64,000 nt of DNA, taken from assembly GCF_020026895.1 (NCBI RefSeq), contig NZ_JAINZW010000002.1, forward strand, positions 496,001 to 560,000, written 5' to 3'. The stretch's first letter is position 1. Each line of letters opens with the position of its first letter. Source of the stretch: Novilysobacter selenitireducens (lineage in GTDB: Bacteria > Pseudomonadota > Gammaproteobacteria > Xanthomonadales > Xanthomonadaceae). The notes under the pieces were generated by a model. The model saw nothing but the letters and a program-made list of their open reading frames with translations. It was not told where the DNA came from and did no database searches. The position numbers were made by a program, and so were the translations under genes. Of the stretch, positions 25,465 to 34,216 are shown one piece after another.

Positions 25465-26547
25465 ATGACGACCCGCCATCCACGACGGCACCGCGACCGG
25501 CCGCTGGGCCTGCTGCTCGTCCTCCTGTGCGGCGCCCCGCTACACGCGCAGCAGGACGCGCCTCGGCCCGCCGCGGCATCGCCACAGCTGGTGCCCGCCG
25601 GCGCGCGCATCACGGACGAGGCGATGCAGTCCGACTACTCGACCTACCAGGCCACGCAGGACCGGATCCAGGCCCTCAATGACGCGGGCCGTCCGCTGCG
25701 CGACTACCACCTCGCCAAGGCACAGTGCTGGCTGGACACGTCGTTCCACGAGTACTCGCGCAACGATCGCAGCGACTTCCCGCAGGCGGCGCTCGAGCAG
25801 GCCGGGCAGTTGGTGACGGCCATGGAGCGCGGCACCGAACCGATGCCGATGGACACGCCGCTGGTGAATGGTGCGCTGCGCCTGCGCGCAGACCTGTGGA
25901 CCCGCCTGGGGACGCTGCACGGATCACCCGGCTTCAAGTGTGCGCAGCAGCAGGTCGCCTGCGCAGAGGTCGAACTCGTCCATGCCGGGAACGAGTTCAA
26001 CCAGCAGCAATGGCGTCACGCCAAACCCTACATCCAGGTCGCCGAGGAGCTTCTGGACCATGCCGAGGCATCCGCGCGGACGTGCATGCCGATGACGGAG
26101 ACTTCGGAACTGCCGGCCACCGTGCTGTTCGGGTTCGACCGTTATCGCCTCGATGACATCCACGCCGGTTCGTTGGCCACGCTGGACCGCGTGCTGCAGC
26201 GTATTGGCGGCGAACGCCTGCGGTTGACCGCCGTGACACTGGTCGGGCACGCCGACCGGCTGCCGGGGACGACCGCCGAGTACAACCTGGACCTGTCCCG
26301 CAAACGGGTCTTGACGGTGCGCGACTACCTCGTCGAGCACGGCGTGGCGTCCGCCCTGATCAAGCACAGCGTCCGGGGCGACCAGGAGCAGGTGCAGACG
26401 TGCGACGGTGTGCGCCCGCAGGCCGCGCTGGAAGACTGCCTGCTGCCCAACCGGCGGGTGGAAGCGGTATTCCATGTCGAGCGCACCGTCGATTCGCCTG
26501 CCGGGGCGGCGCGCCCTGCCGCGCCGATGGAACAGGTTGCTGACTGA
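25465..26547 (+). CDS. OmpA-family envelope protein
   Basis: 360 residues from the ATG at 25465; the open frame is longer, but upstream it overlaps the giant gene. A signal peptide (LGLLLVLLCGAPLHAQ) is followed by an Ala/Gln-rich region with helical, TPR-like pieces. The C-terminal third is an OmpA-like peptidoglycan-binding domain: ATVLFGFDRYRLDD (about residue 217), LTAVTLVGHADRLPGTTAEY and NLDLSRKRVLTVRDYLVEHG, with the family's Asp and Arg that bind diaminopimelate. It would tie the outer membrane or the giant protein to peptidoglycan. The 12-bp gap from the giant gene implies one operon. Cys residues near 317 and 330 could form a disulfide. Confidence 0.88.
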   Translation: MTTRHPRRHRDRPLGLLLVLLCGAPLHAQQDAPRPAAASPQLVPAGARITDEAMQSDYSTYQATQDRIQALNDAGRPLRDYHLAKAQCWLDTSFHEYSRNDRSDFPQAALEQAGQLVTAMERGTEPMPMDTPLVNGALRLRADLWTRLGTLHGSPGFKCAQQQVACAEVELVHAGNEFNQQQWRHAKPYIQVAEELLDHAEASARTCMPMTETSELPATVLFGFDRYRLDDIHAGSLATLDRVLQRIGGERLRLTAVTLVGHADRLPGTTAEYNLDLSRKRVLTVRDYLVEHGVASALIKHSVRGDQEQVQTCDGVRPQAALEDCLLPNRRVEAVFHVERTVDSPAGAARPAAPMEQVAD

Positions 26548-26565
26548 AAACGGGTCAATGCGCCT

Positions 26566-26579
26566 GCCGGAATATTTAC
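26566..26579 (-). promoter_or_regulatory. Island motif, copy b
   Basis: Reads GCCGGAATATTTAC toward the DUF4136 gene (plus strand, 109 bp away). About 20 bases after it, gctttattgaatgc matches the second element seen at copies c and d. Confidence 0.5.
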
Positions 26580-26687
26580 CCAGGCAACGTGAGTAGCTTT
26601 ATTGAATGCGTCCTCTCGCCGGCTGCCTATCCTGATTGCGCGTAGACACGCCATCCGCGGCGTGGTGCCGCCTTCGGGAGATACCCC

Positions 26688-27218
26688 ATGAAAGCCCTCG
26701 CAGCAGCAGTCCTCCTGGCCGCCTGTCTCGGTGCATGCACGACCGCGCCGACGGTGCGGACCGACTTCAGCCCCACCGCGGATTTCAGCCCCTACTCGAC
26801 CTACAGCTGGGCGGCCGACCCCGAGGGCATGGCCCCGCTGGTCAGGCAGCGCGTGCAGGCCGCCATCGACGCCCAGCTGCAGGCCAAGGGATGGCGCAGC
26901 GCCTCCGAGGGCGGCGATGTCACCCTTGTCGCCCGCGCGTCGACGCAACAGAAGCAGGACGTGAACACGTATTACCAGCAGCCGATGTGGGGCGGCTGGG
27001 GCTGGCGCGGCGGTTGGGCGTACGGGCCCGGCATCCCCACCACGATGGTGCGCAGCTACGAAGAAGGCACGCTGGTGGTGGACATGTTAGACACCGCCAG
27101 CAAGCAGGCGATCTGGCGGGGCACCGCCTCGAAGGCCGTGCCCCGCTCGCAGGAGGACCTCAACGCCGCCATCCAGGCCGGCGTGGCGAAGATGTTCGAG
27201 GGGTTCCCGCCCGGCTAG
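26688..27218 (+). CDS. DUF4136 family lipoprotein
   Basis: 176 residues, ATG start. The lipoprotein signal MKALAAAVLLAACLGACTT has lipobox LGAC. The body matches DUF4136: FSPYSTYSWAADPEG near the N-terminus, then VRQRVQAAIDAQLQAKGW, and later LVVDMLDTASKQAIWRGTASK, the usual strand-turn-strand end. The middle is glycine- and Trp-rich (QPMWGGWGWRGGWAYGPG). The function of DUF4136 lipoproteins is unknown; they are envelope proteins of many Proteobacteria. It is transcribed on its own between the OmpA gene and the convergent outer-membrane gene, with the island motif in its upstream region. Confidence 0.88.
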   Translation: MKALAAAVLLAACLGACTTAPTVRTDFSPTADFSPYSTYSWAADPEGMAPLVRQRVQAAIDAQLQAKGWRSASEGGDVTLVARASTQQKQDVNTYYQQPMWGGWGWRGGWAYGPGIPTTMVRSYEEGTLVVDMLDTASKQAIWRGTASKAVPRSQEDLNAAIQAGVAKMFEGFPPG

Positions 27219-27308
27219 GCGCAGCCGCCTAGCCGCGTAGCCGGCATCGCATCCGGCGATCCACTGCCGCCGTGGCCGCGCCCAGGCGCGGACCCGGCTA
27301 CGGCGCTG

Positions 27309-28058
27309 TCAGAAGCGGAACCCGTAACCGACTTGCGGGCCGCTCATCCTGACTTCGGTGTCGATGTTGTCGTTGCCAAGCTCGACCGCCAGGTAGCGAT
27401 ATCCGAACAGCCACATACCGTTGCGGGTGAAGTAGTGGCCCATCAGCGATGTGCCCCAGGTGCCTTCGGTATCTCCGGCGGAAACGTCCCCGCGCACCGT
27501 CATGCCCCAGCGCTCGGAGAACCGCCACGTGTAGCGGCCGCCGAACAGGAAGTCGGAGTAGCTGCGGCTGCCGTCCAGCACGCGCGTGGCGAACGCCGGG
27601 TCGTCGGGCCGGAAGCGGGCCGTCACATCGACATCGATGTAGCGCAGCCCGGCAAAGACATCCAGGCCGGTATCGCGCCTGCCGGCCGGCCGCCACGACA
27701 CGGCGGCGTCGAGCAGGCGGGTATCCAAGTCGGTCTCCGTCGACAGTACCCGTCGTTGCTTTTCGTCCCCCAGCCCCAGGTACGTGAAATCGACGAACGC
27801 GCCGAAGCGATCGCCGCGGCCCTCCACCCTGGCCTGGATCACGCCGTCAAGCTTGTCGATGACGTCCGAGAACGACGTCTCGTTGTCCACATCGGTGGGC
27901 GGCTGGAACGTTTCAAGGTCCGTACCGATGCTGGCTCCCCACGCATACGGCTCGACCATCCAGTCCCAGTCGCCACCGTGGGCGTTGGCCGCGCATGGCC
28001 AGGCCAGCAGCAGCATCAACGGAAACGCGTCCAGGCCCCTCGGGATCGTTCGCTTCAT
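27309..28058 (-). CDS. Outer-membrane beta-barrel protein, unknown ligand
   Basis: 249 residues, ATG start, signal peptide ending about residue 26 (LMLLLAWPCAANA). The mature part is an alternation of short amphipathic strands with turns (YAWGASIGTDLETF, FGAFVDFTYLGLGDE, GLDVFAGLRYIDVDV, WLFGYRYLAVELGN), ending in GPQVGYGFRF; the terminal Phe is the BAM recognition residue. It looks like an eight-strand barrel. No exact family is recognised. The island motif and its second element lie upstream at 28293-28335. Confidence 0.8.
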   Translation of the reverse strand: MKRTIPRGLDAFPLMLLLAWPCAANAHGGDWDWMVEPYAWGASIGTDLETFQPPTDVDNETSFSDVIDKLDGVIQARVEGRGDRFGAFVDFTYLGLGDEKQRRVLSTETDLDTRLLDAAVSWRPAGRRDTGLDVFAGLRYIDVDVTARFRPDDPAFATRVLDGSRSYSDFLFGGRYTWRFSERWGMTVRGDVSAGDTEGTWGTSLMGHYFTRNGMWLFGYRYLAVELGNDNIDTEVRMSGPQVGYGFRF

Positions 28059-28352
28059 GCCAGCACCTTCGCGTAAGTGGCAAGGTTGCGTCGCGGGCTT
28101 CCTGGCGGGAGCCGATCCGTGATCGACACGCCCGCCCCGGCTTCATGCACGAAGCCGACGGCCCGCCCTTCCAGGACGCGCCGCCCGACGTCCAGTCGTG
28201 TCGCCGACGGAGATGGATACCGCTCCGTACAACCTAAGGCGCGGGCTGCCGCCTCCACGGCGCTGCAAGAATGACGCCTGGCGGGCATGGCAGCATCCGC
28301 AATAACCATGTTGTGCGATAGGTATTTCCACTGGCTGGCCCCGTTGTAGGCG
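28059..28352. other. Intergenic region with a conserved 43-bp regulatory block
   Basis: No gene. It holds the block 28293-28335, nearly repeated at 31542-31584 (34 of 43 bases the same), which includes island motif copy c. It must contain the promoter of the outer-membrane gene at 28058. Confidence 0.6.
28322..28335 (-). promoter_or_regulatory. Island motif, copy c
   Basis: Reads GCCAGTGGAAATAC toward the outer-membrane gene, 264 bp away; followed by GGTTATTGCGGATGC about 16 bases on. Confidence 0.5.
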
Positions 28353-29630
28353 CTACCGGCTGGCCCGGGCGTTGGAGGCATCGACGACAATCTGGTCGTA
28401 ATGCCACAGGGCCCTGAAGAAGCGCTGGGCCACATCCCACGACCCGGGGATCGCCTTGTCCACGATCCCGCCCATGCTGCGATGCCCGTCAATGGCCTGC
28501 AGCAATGCAAGCTCGTCAGGTCCAACGGGCAGGACGATGTCGTGGAACCTGTGGCTCCGGTTGAACAGCAGGCCGACGGCGCCGGCAGGTGCCCGGTCCC
28601 GTTCGAGACCGGTCGAAGGCATGCGGAGCGGCACGTAGTCCCTCCAGCGCTCGTCATCGAACCCGACAGGCGCCCCGGCTTCCTCGTCGTCCCGGCGGAC
28701 GACCAGGCTGTGCGTCGCCATCGCGCCGCGCCACAGCTCCATGGCCGCGTACTGGGCGGCGGGTTCCAGTGCAGCGATCCGTGCCGCGTGGGCCGTCTCC
28801 GCAATGGCGCCGCACTGCGGAAGGTAGGGGGCCTGCCGGTACCATCGCGCGAGTGACAGCCCGTTGTCCGCCAGCGTCCCATACAGCTGCGGGACGCTGT
28901 ACGCGCGATCGCGCGGGTTGAGCAGCGCGTCGGCGACGGCATCCGGATCCAGGAAGTCACGCGACTGGCCCAGCACGGCCATGAGGGGGTGCTGCCATGG
29001 CAGCGCCTCCACCACCCTGACCAGCTCTTCGATCTCACTCTTCGAGGTGCCGATCCCAAGCCGACGGGCGTAGTCCTGCAGCATGTAGATGCCGGTTCGT
29101 CCGTACGGGGCGTAGACCATGAGGTGGATCACACCACCGGGCTTGAGTACCGACCGCAGGGCGCGCAGGCCTGCGCCGGGGTCGGCGAGGTGATGCACGA
29201 CGCCGGTGCACACAATGAGGTCGAACTGCCGTTCGAGCCCGGCGGCGTCCTCGATCGCACGCATCCGGATCGCCAGGTTGTGGAGGCCGTATCGGTCCTT
29301 CAATCGCCGGGTTTCTTCCAGGCTCTGGGCGCTGACGTCGATCCCGGTGACGCGTGCGTTGGGCCAGCACAGCGCGTGCCTGGCCGCCTGTGACGTTCCG
29401 CACCCCGCGACCAGGATGTCGATGTCGGTGCGGCATGGGCGATCGGGCCAGAGCAGGTGGAACTCGGCGCGCCGGCGGTCCGGATCGCGCCACCGTTCGC
29501 GCACCCGGTCAAGGTCGGCCACCGGCGGCGGATACGGATGCGCGTTGTAGAACGCCTGGATCGGGTCTGCTGATCTCGGGTCCACTGTGTCGCGCTCCCA
29601 CGCAATGCGATGAACGGCCTGGGCGAGCAT
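28353..29630 (-). CDS. SAM-dependent methyltransferase with C-terminal extension
   Basis: 425 residues. A class I Rossmann methyltransferase core occupies about residues 45-200: IDILVAGCGTSQAARHA is the SAM-binding Gly loop (a GxGxS variant of GxGxG), VTGIDVSAQSLEET holds the acidic residue for the ribose, FDLIVCTGVVHHLADPGAGL is motif IV, and LKPGGVIHLMVYAPYGR the post-motif. The last 200 residues form a helical domain not seen in minimal enzymes, with a proline-rich linker and a winged-helix-like end (LALLQAIDGHRSMGGIVD). The substrate is unknown. The gene lies in the island but has no island motif directly upstream. Confidence 0.85.
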   Translation of the reverse strand: MLAQAVHRIAWERDTVDPRSADPIQAFYNAHPYPPPVADLDRVRERWRDPDRRRAEFHLLWPDRPCRTDIDILVAGCGTSQAARHALCWPNARVTGIDVSAQSLEETRRLKDRYGLHNLAIRMRAIEDAAGLERQFDLIVCTGVVHHLADPGAGLRALRSVLKPGGVIHLMVYAPYGRTGIYMLQDYARRLGIGTSKSEIEELVRVVEALPWQHPLMAVLGQSRDFLDPDAVADALLNPRDRAYSVPQLYGTLADNGLSLARWYRQAPYLPQCGAIAETAHAARIAALEPAAQYAAMELWRGAMATHSLVVRRDDEEAGAPVGFDDERWRDYVPLRMPSTGLERDRAPAGAVGLLFNRSHRFHDIVLPVGPDELALLQAIDGHRSMGGIVDKAIPGSWDVAQRFFRALWHYDQIVVDASNARASR

Positions 29631-29782
29631 CGCCCCACCGTTGATCGGGGGTCAACCGGCGACCGCCGTGGCTGGCGGCGTCCTGGGCCCATTCGGCAGA
29701 CACGACAGAGGGACCGGGGCGCGCCGCGCCGCCGGTCCCTCCTGCTGCCGGGTGCCGCATCCCTGCCGCACTGACAGCGCGC

Positions 29783-31369
29783 CTAGTTGCTGCTGGCGTT
29801 CGCCTGCTCCAGCTTGGCCATCGCGGACTCGAGCGCCTTGTGCAGGCTGAGCGTATCGGCGCCCTGGCTCGGCGGATACTCCTGCAGGCTCTTGAGGTGC
29901 TCCGCAATGAACGGAGTCGCGGCGGTCGGTGCCCACAACTTCGAGGCCATGAACTTCCGCCCGACATAGCCCCACTCGTGGCTCTCCGGATCCATCTTCT
30001 CGAGCGGATCCATCAGGAGATTGAACACATAGGGTACGGAGGGATAGCTCTTGGGATTGAACCAGCTGCCTTCCTTCTTGACGCCGATGTGCATCTTCCA
30101 CCCATCGACCCGAACCGCGGTCAGCTCGGTCTCGTCGTAATAGAAGTGCGCCCGGCGGGCAGACTTGTCGGTCTTGCCGGTCCACATGTCGAGCTGGTTG
30201 AAACCGTCGAGATGGACCTTGTACGTGATCTCGCTGTCGCCCAGCTTGGTGCCCTTGAGCAGCTTCTCCTTGATGTCGCCCATGCCCGCCGCCGCGGCGA
30301 GGGTCATGAAGGTGTCCTCGTGGTTCTGCAAGCCGTTGATGGTGCTTCCTGCCGGGATGTTGCCCGGCCAGCGGGCCAGCATCGGAACGCGCACACCGCC
30401 TTCCCAGGTGGTGCCCTTCTCGCCACGGAACGGGGCATAGCCGCCGTCCGGCCACAGCATCAGCTCGTTGCCGTTGTCGGTCGAGTACACCACGATCGTG
30501 TCGTCGGCGAGCCCGTTGTCATCGAGCCACTTGAGCAGCACACCGATCTGCTCGTCGTGCTCGATCATCTTGGCGCGCACCACGTCTTCCTCGGCGCGCC
30601 CCTCGGCCACGGCCTTCTTCTTGTACTCCAGCGGCGGGTGCGAAAAGATGTGGATCGCGGTGGTGTTGAACCAGCAGAAGAACGGGCCGTCCTTGTTGCG
30701 GTCGAGCCAGTCGAGCGTCTTCTCCAGCACTTCGCCGTCGAAGGTTTCCATGCGCTTGCGCGTCAGCGGACCGGTGTTCTCGACCTTCTGCTTCCCGCGC
30801 TTGCCGAACTGCCCCAGCTCGCCGTCGATGGTGTCGTCGTCCTTGTCGGTGGCCCAGGCATGAAGCACACCGCGCGGGCCGTATTTCTTCTGGTATTCCG
30901 GGTTCTTCTGGCCGGGATAGTCCAGCTCTTCCGGCTCCTCCTCGGCGTTGAGGTGGTAGAGGTTGCCGAACCACTCGTCGAACCCGTGCGCCGTCGGCAG
31001 GAACTCGTTGCGGTCGCCGAGGTGGTTCTTGCCGAACTGCCCGGTCTTGTAGCCGGCCGCCTTGAGTACCTCGGCCAGCGTCGGGTCGCTCTTCTGGATG
31101 CCGCGCGGCGAGCCGGGGATGCCGATCGTGGTCATGCCGGTGCGCACCGGCATCTGGCCGGTGATGAACGCGGCGCGGCCCGCCGTGCAGCTCGGCTGGC
31201 CGTAGTGATCGGTGAAGATCGCGCCTTCCTTCGCGATGCGGTCGATGTTGGGCGTGTTGCCCATCATCCCGTGGGTGTAGGCGCCGACATTCCACACGCC
31301 GATGTCGTCACCCCAGATGACCAGGATGTTCGGCTTCTTGTTCTGGTTGGACTTCTTTCCGGTTGCCAT
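29783..31369 (-). CDS. Sulfatase (arylsulfatase type), likely cytoplasmic
   Basis: 528 residues, ATG start. A type I sulfatase fold is clear: NILVIWGDDIG (metal-binding Asp pair near residues 20-21), the modification site PSCTAGRAAFITGQ (Cys near residue 61, pattern C-x-A-x-R, to be turned into formylglycine), then TGQFGKNHLGD (Lys and His of the active site) and the late VYSTDNGNELMLWPDGG (metal-binding Asp-Asn). There is no signal peptide, which is unusual for sulfatases, so it should act in the cytoplasm. It removes sulfate from an unknown ester. Its activator, a formylglycine-generating enzyme, is encoded 4.5 kb away at 35847-36845. The island motif lies 202 bp upstream. Confidence 0.92.
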   Translation of the reverse strand: MATGKKSNQNKKPNILVIWGDDIGVWNVGAYTHGMMGNTPNIDRIAKEGAIFTDHYGQPSCTAGRAAFITGQMPVRTGMTTIGIPGSPRGIQKSDPTLAEVLKAAGYKTGQFGKNHLGDRNEFLPTAHGFDEWFGNLYHLNAEEEPEELDYPGQKNPEYQKKYGPRGVLHAWATDKDDDTIDGELGQFGKRGKQKVENTGPLTRKRMETFDGEVLEKTLDWLDRNKDGPFFCWFNTTAIHIFSHPPLEYKKKAVAEGRAEEDVVRAKMIEHDEQIGVLLKWLDDNGLADDTIVVYSTDNGNELMLWPDGGYAPFRGEKGTTWEGGVRVPMLARWPGNIPAGSTINGLQNHEDTFMTLAAAAGMGDIKEKLLKGTKLGDSEITYKVHLDGFNQLDMWTGKTDKSARRAHFYYDETELTAVRVDGWKMHIGVKKEGSWFNPKSYPSVPYVFNLLMDPLEKMDPESHEWGYVGRKFMASKLWAPTAATPFIAEHLKSLQEYPPSQGADTLSLHKALESAMAKLEQANASSN

Positions 31370-31570
31370 AGCGGGGGTCCTCGCGGAAATGGAGTGCTGA
31401 TCGGTCCAAGAAGCAAACCCGACGCGCGTGGGCCTGCACAGGCGTCGGCGCGCTGGCGGATCGTGTTACGCATCAATGGGCCGACGCGGGTTCCCGCGCT
31501 TGTGCGGGCCCTTTAAATGGTGCGTGGTGAGGTGCGCGGGGGCATCCGCAAAAACCATGTCGCGCAGTAC

Positions 31571-31584
31571 GTAAATCCACTGAC
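31571..31584 (-). promoter_or_regulatory. Island motif, copy d
   Basis: Reads GTCAGTGGATTTAC toward the sulfatase gene; followed about 16 bases on by GGTTTTTGCGGATGC. With that element it forms the 43-bp block shared with copy c. Confidence 0.55.
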
Positions 31585-31611
31585 CGGGCCACCCTGCGAC
31601 ACCGCATTGGT

Positions 31612-32748
31612 CTAGAACGCTTCCCCGATATAGAAATAGACCGCATCCTCGTCGCGAGCGCGCGCATAGTCGACGCTGATGTTCACCGGAAATTTGCTGG
31701 AGGCTCGGAAGCGCACACCCATCCCCGCGGATGGGAGCCGGCGGGCGTCAGCCAGGTCGCCGAAGCGCCCTGCAACCGCCCCCGTTCCGGCAAACCCGAC
31801 CACACCCCACCGTGGGGTGAGCTGCATGCGCCATTCGGCCTGCAATGCCAGCAGCGCCTGGTCACGGTACTTTCCGGTCTCGTAACCACGCAGGTTGTTG
31901 GAGGCGCCGTACAGGCACAGCCCGTAGAACGGAGCCGCGTCGCCGGTGCGGCACCCGGTGGCACGCACGGCCAGCACGTGGCGCGCACCGAACGGGCGGT
32001 AATGGTTCCAGGTGACGTCGACCTTCGAGTAGCCGAAGTCGCTGTCCATCGCCGCCAGGTTCCACTGCAGCGTGCCGTCGACATATGTGCCGCGGGTCGG
32101 CAGCTGTTCGCTGTCGCGTGTGTCGTATTGCAGCACCGCGCCGGGACCGGCAAGTCGACTTTCAAGCGCGAGGCCCGGCAGCTCCAGGTCGGGCCGCGAT
32201 GCGGGTGGCTCGACACGCAGCGATGTCTCGATCTCCACGGTGCGCATCCGCATGCCCAGGTAGGTGCTCGCGCCGAAGCGCCGCAGCAGTTCGGCCTGGA
32301 CGGCCTTGCCACGCTGCGCAATGGGGATCGACACGCCGCTGGAGCCGGCCGCGGCGCCTACGCCGTAGAACTTGAGCCGCAGGTCCGCGCCGCCTGCAAA
32401 CAGCGAATAGCGCCAGGCGTCCGCTGACCGGTTGCCCTTGTGGAAAACCGCCCCGCCGCGGCTGCCGTTGTCGGTCCAGAGCACACCAACGCCCGTAGTC
32501 CACGGACGCGGACTGTCCTCCGGCTGGGAGAACAGCACCGCGGCCAGCACCAGGCCGTTACCCAACGTGGGGCTGGCTTGCGGGATCGGAAGCACGACGA
32601 CGCTGCGCGACGTCCCACCCTCCCCCGCATCGGCGGTGGCGGCCAGCGGCTCGGTACTGTCGAGGACAACCTCGCCGCTGGCCTGGGGCTCGCCGCCGAG
32701 GCACGGCCACGCCACCGCCATGGCCATCGCGAGCGCGACGCCCCGCAT
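31612..32748 (-). CDS. BamA/TamA-type outer-membrane barrel protein
   Basis: 378 residues from the ATG at 32748, which directly follows the previous gene; the frame is open upstream to 32844. A signal peptide (VALAMAMAVAWPCLGG) precedes the mature part, which reads like a surface-antigen D15-type barrel without POTRA domains: SPTLGNGLVLAAVLFSQ, GRYxxY-type strands such as WRYSLFAGGADLRL, LRGYETGKYRD (the L6-loop-like RGY motif), and a C-terminal strand VYFYIGEAF ending in Phe. Such proteins, when short, are often outer-membrane transporters or patatin-linked barrels. The function is unknown. It is in the cluster of outward-facing proteins under one direction of transcription. Confidence 0.8.
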   Translation of the reverse strand: MRGVALAMAMAVAWPCLGGEPQASGEVVLDSTEPLAATADAGEGGTSRSVVVLPIPQASPTLGNGLVLAAVLFSQPEDSPRPWTTGVGVLWTDNGSRGGAVFHKGNRSADAWRYSLFAGGADLRLKFYGVGAAAGSSGVSIPIAQRGKAVQAELLRRFGASTYLGMRMRTVEIETSLRVEPPASRPDLELPGLALESRLAGPGAVLQYDTRDSEQLPTRGTYVDGTLQWNLAAMDSDFGYSKVDVTWNHYRPFGARHVLAVRATGCRTGDAAPFYGLCLYGASNNLRGYETGKYRDQALLALQAEWRMQLTPRWGVVGFAGTGAVAGRFGDLADARRLPSAGMGVRFRASSKFPVNISVDYARARDEDAVYFYIGEAF

Positions 32749-32755
32749 GCCGCCA

Positions 32756-33355
32756 TCAATACGGGGGGTTGATGACGACGTACTGCACCGATGACCCGGC
32801 ATAGCGCGGCTCGTACCAGGTCGATCCGCATTGCTGGTACGCAATGCCGTTGACCACGGTGGTCACGCAACTGGGCGGCACGCTGTAGACAATCGAGCCG
32901 ATCACCGCGGAGGTCACCGCCACGCCGGCCGTAACGGCAGCGGCGGTGGCGAACGGGTGGTCCCAGTCATTGTCCCAGCCGTGGTCGTGGTCGACGTTGA
33001 CGTTGATGTCGCGATCGATGTTGGTGTTGCGGTTGATGTTGGTATTGCGGTTGACGCTGTTATTGCGGTTGACGTTGCTGTCGCGGTTTGGACGGCTGGC
33101 AGCGGCGTTCGGCCGCGACCCCTGGCGAGAGGCGGCGCTGGCACCCGATCGGCTTGCCCGCGCTGCACCACCACCGCCGGCAGGCTTGCTTACGCGATGC
33201 GGCGCCTTGCCGCCGCGGGCTTCCACGGGAAAAGGTGCCAGCACCAGGCTGCCCGAACCGGCCAGCACGACCAGTGCGGCCAACAGGGTGCGGGCGCTGG
33301 ACCAGCGCCGGCCCGGCCCGCGTCCGGGGTGTATCGCATGGGTCGAGGTATTCAT
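32756..33355 (-). CDS. Exported Asn-rich protein, unknown function
   Basis: 199 residues, ATG start that overlaps the previous stop by 4 bp. The N-terminus has a hydrophobic export segment (TLLAALVVLAGSGSLVLA). The middle is low-complexity: Gly/Ala/Ser/Arg-rich, then an Asn-rich tract with NRNTNINRNTNID (about residues 103-115) encoded by short DNA repeats. After a HDHGWDNDWDHP acid-aromatic segment there is a hydrophobic stretch ATAAAVTAGVAVTSAVIGSIV (about 136-156, membrane or glycine-zipper-like), and a C-terminal domain with two Cys (PPSCVTTVVNGIAYQQCG). Similar proteins (DUF6515/YXWGXW-type tails) occur in the envelope, but the family is not firmly recognised. Confidence 0.65.
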   Translation of the reverse strand: MNTSTHAIHPGRGPGRRWSSARTLLAALVVLAGSGSLVLAPFPVEARGGKAPHRVSKPAGGGGAARASRSGASAASRQGSRPNAAASRPNRDSNVNRNNSVNRNTNINRNTNIDRDINVNVDHDHGWDNDWDHPFATAAAVTAGVAVTSAVIGSIVYSVPPSCVTTVVNGIAYQQCGSTWYEPRYAGSSVQYVVINPPY

Positions 33356-34158
33356 GGCTGGCTCCCGTCGTCACTGGCTGTGGCTTCGCCGGCGGGCACG
33401 AGGGCGATCTCGTAGCCATCGCTGGGCGGCTTGAACTGGAAATCGGCGCGACTCAACCCGGGCGAAAGGTTCCAGCGGATCGCCGCGGTGTAGGACGGCC
33501 GCGCCGGGTCGTCATTGGCTGTCATCACCAGGCGCCGGGGAAGTGGCCGATCGCCGCGAGCGATCCAGACCTGCCAGTCGACCGTGCCCTGCCGCAGGAT
33601 GTACTGGTCGACCACGTCGTTGTCGATCTTGCCCGGGCCGACATACAGCGCGGTCGTGATGGGCGCTTGGGCCTCGCGATCGGTGCCCCACAGGAACAGG
33701 TCCGCCAGGGGCATCTCGATGCCGTAATCGCCCTCCGCGACGCTCACCAGTTCGCGGATCGTCGGCGGCGCGTCGATGCTGGAGTAGAACCCCAGGCGCG
33801 GCGCCAGGATCGTGAGTGTCTTGCCGTCGTACCAGTAGTCGCGCTGCGCGCGATCGCTGTGGATGCTCGCGCGCAGTCCGGTGGGCGGCATCGCCTTGTA
33901 CTGGATGGTGCCCATCAGCTGCACCTTCTGCCCGTTTTCGGCCACGACGTCGTTATGGACGTCCGCCTCGGCCTCGAACTGCTTGAGGGTACGCAGATAG
34001 GCGCCCATTTCATCGATCTTGCCGAGGACCCTCGGGTCCACTGACGAATCGGCCGACGCCGCGGGCGCGGCCTCTGCCGGTTGCGCCGCGCTTTGCGCCT
34101 GCGCCAGCGGCAGTGCGGCGACGAGTGCAAGGGTGAGGACTGCGACAGGCTGCTTCAT
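33352..34158 (-). CDS. DUF2092 family periplasmic protein
   Basis: 268 residues from the ATG at 34158, the better spaced of two close ATGs after GGAG. Signal peptide VAVLTLALVAALPLAQAQ. The mature part matches DUF2092: an N-terminal helix ending GAYLRTLKQFEAEADVHNDVV, then a LolA/LolB-like series of strands (YWYDGKTLTILAPRLGFYSSI), and the late LSRADFQFKPPSDGYEIALV. DUF2092 proteins have a lipoprotein-carrier-like fold and may handle hydrophobic molecules. The gene overlaps the Asn-rich protein gene by 4 bp (ATGA), so the two are coupled. Confidence 0.85.
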   Translation of the reverse strand: MKQPVAVLTLALVAALPLAQAQSAAQPAEAAPAASADSSVDPRVLGKIDEMGAYLRTLKQFEAEADVHNDVVAENGQKVQLMGTIQYKAMPPTGLRASIHSDRAQRDYWYDGKTLTILAPRLGFYSSIDAPPTIRELVSVAEGDYGIEMPLADLFLWGTDREAQAPITTALYVGPGKIDNDVVDQYILRQGTVDWQVWIARGDRPLPRRLVMTANDDPARPSYTAAIRWNLSPGLSRADFQFKPPSDGYEIALVPAGEATASDDGSQP

Positions 34159-34216
34159 GGCCATGCTCCGGTGGTGTAACGCGTGGATCGCCGTCGGGGC
34201 GCAGCGCCCTGCCGGC

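Noticed and set aside
21431..25585. 1,384-residue minus-strand frame inside the giant surface-protein gene
   Set aside because: Antisense to a clear repeat protein and barrel; composition and lack of motifs mark it as a shadow frame. The same holds for 13472-16135 and 16985-19237.
29840..31516. 558-residue plus-strand frame over the sulfatase
   Set aside because: Opposite strand has the complete sulfatase motif set; this frame has none.
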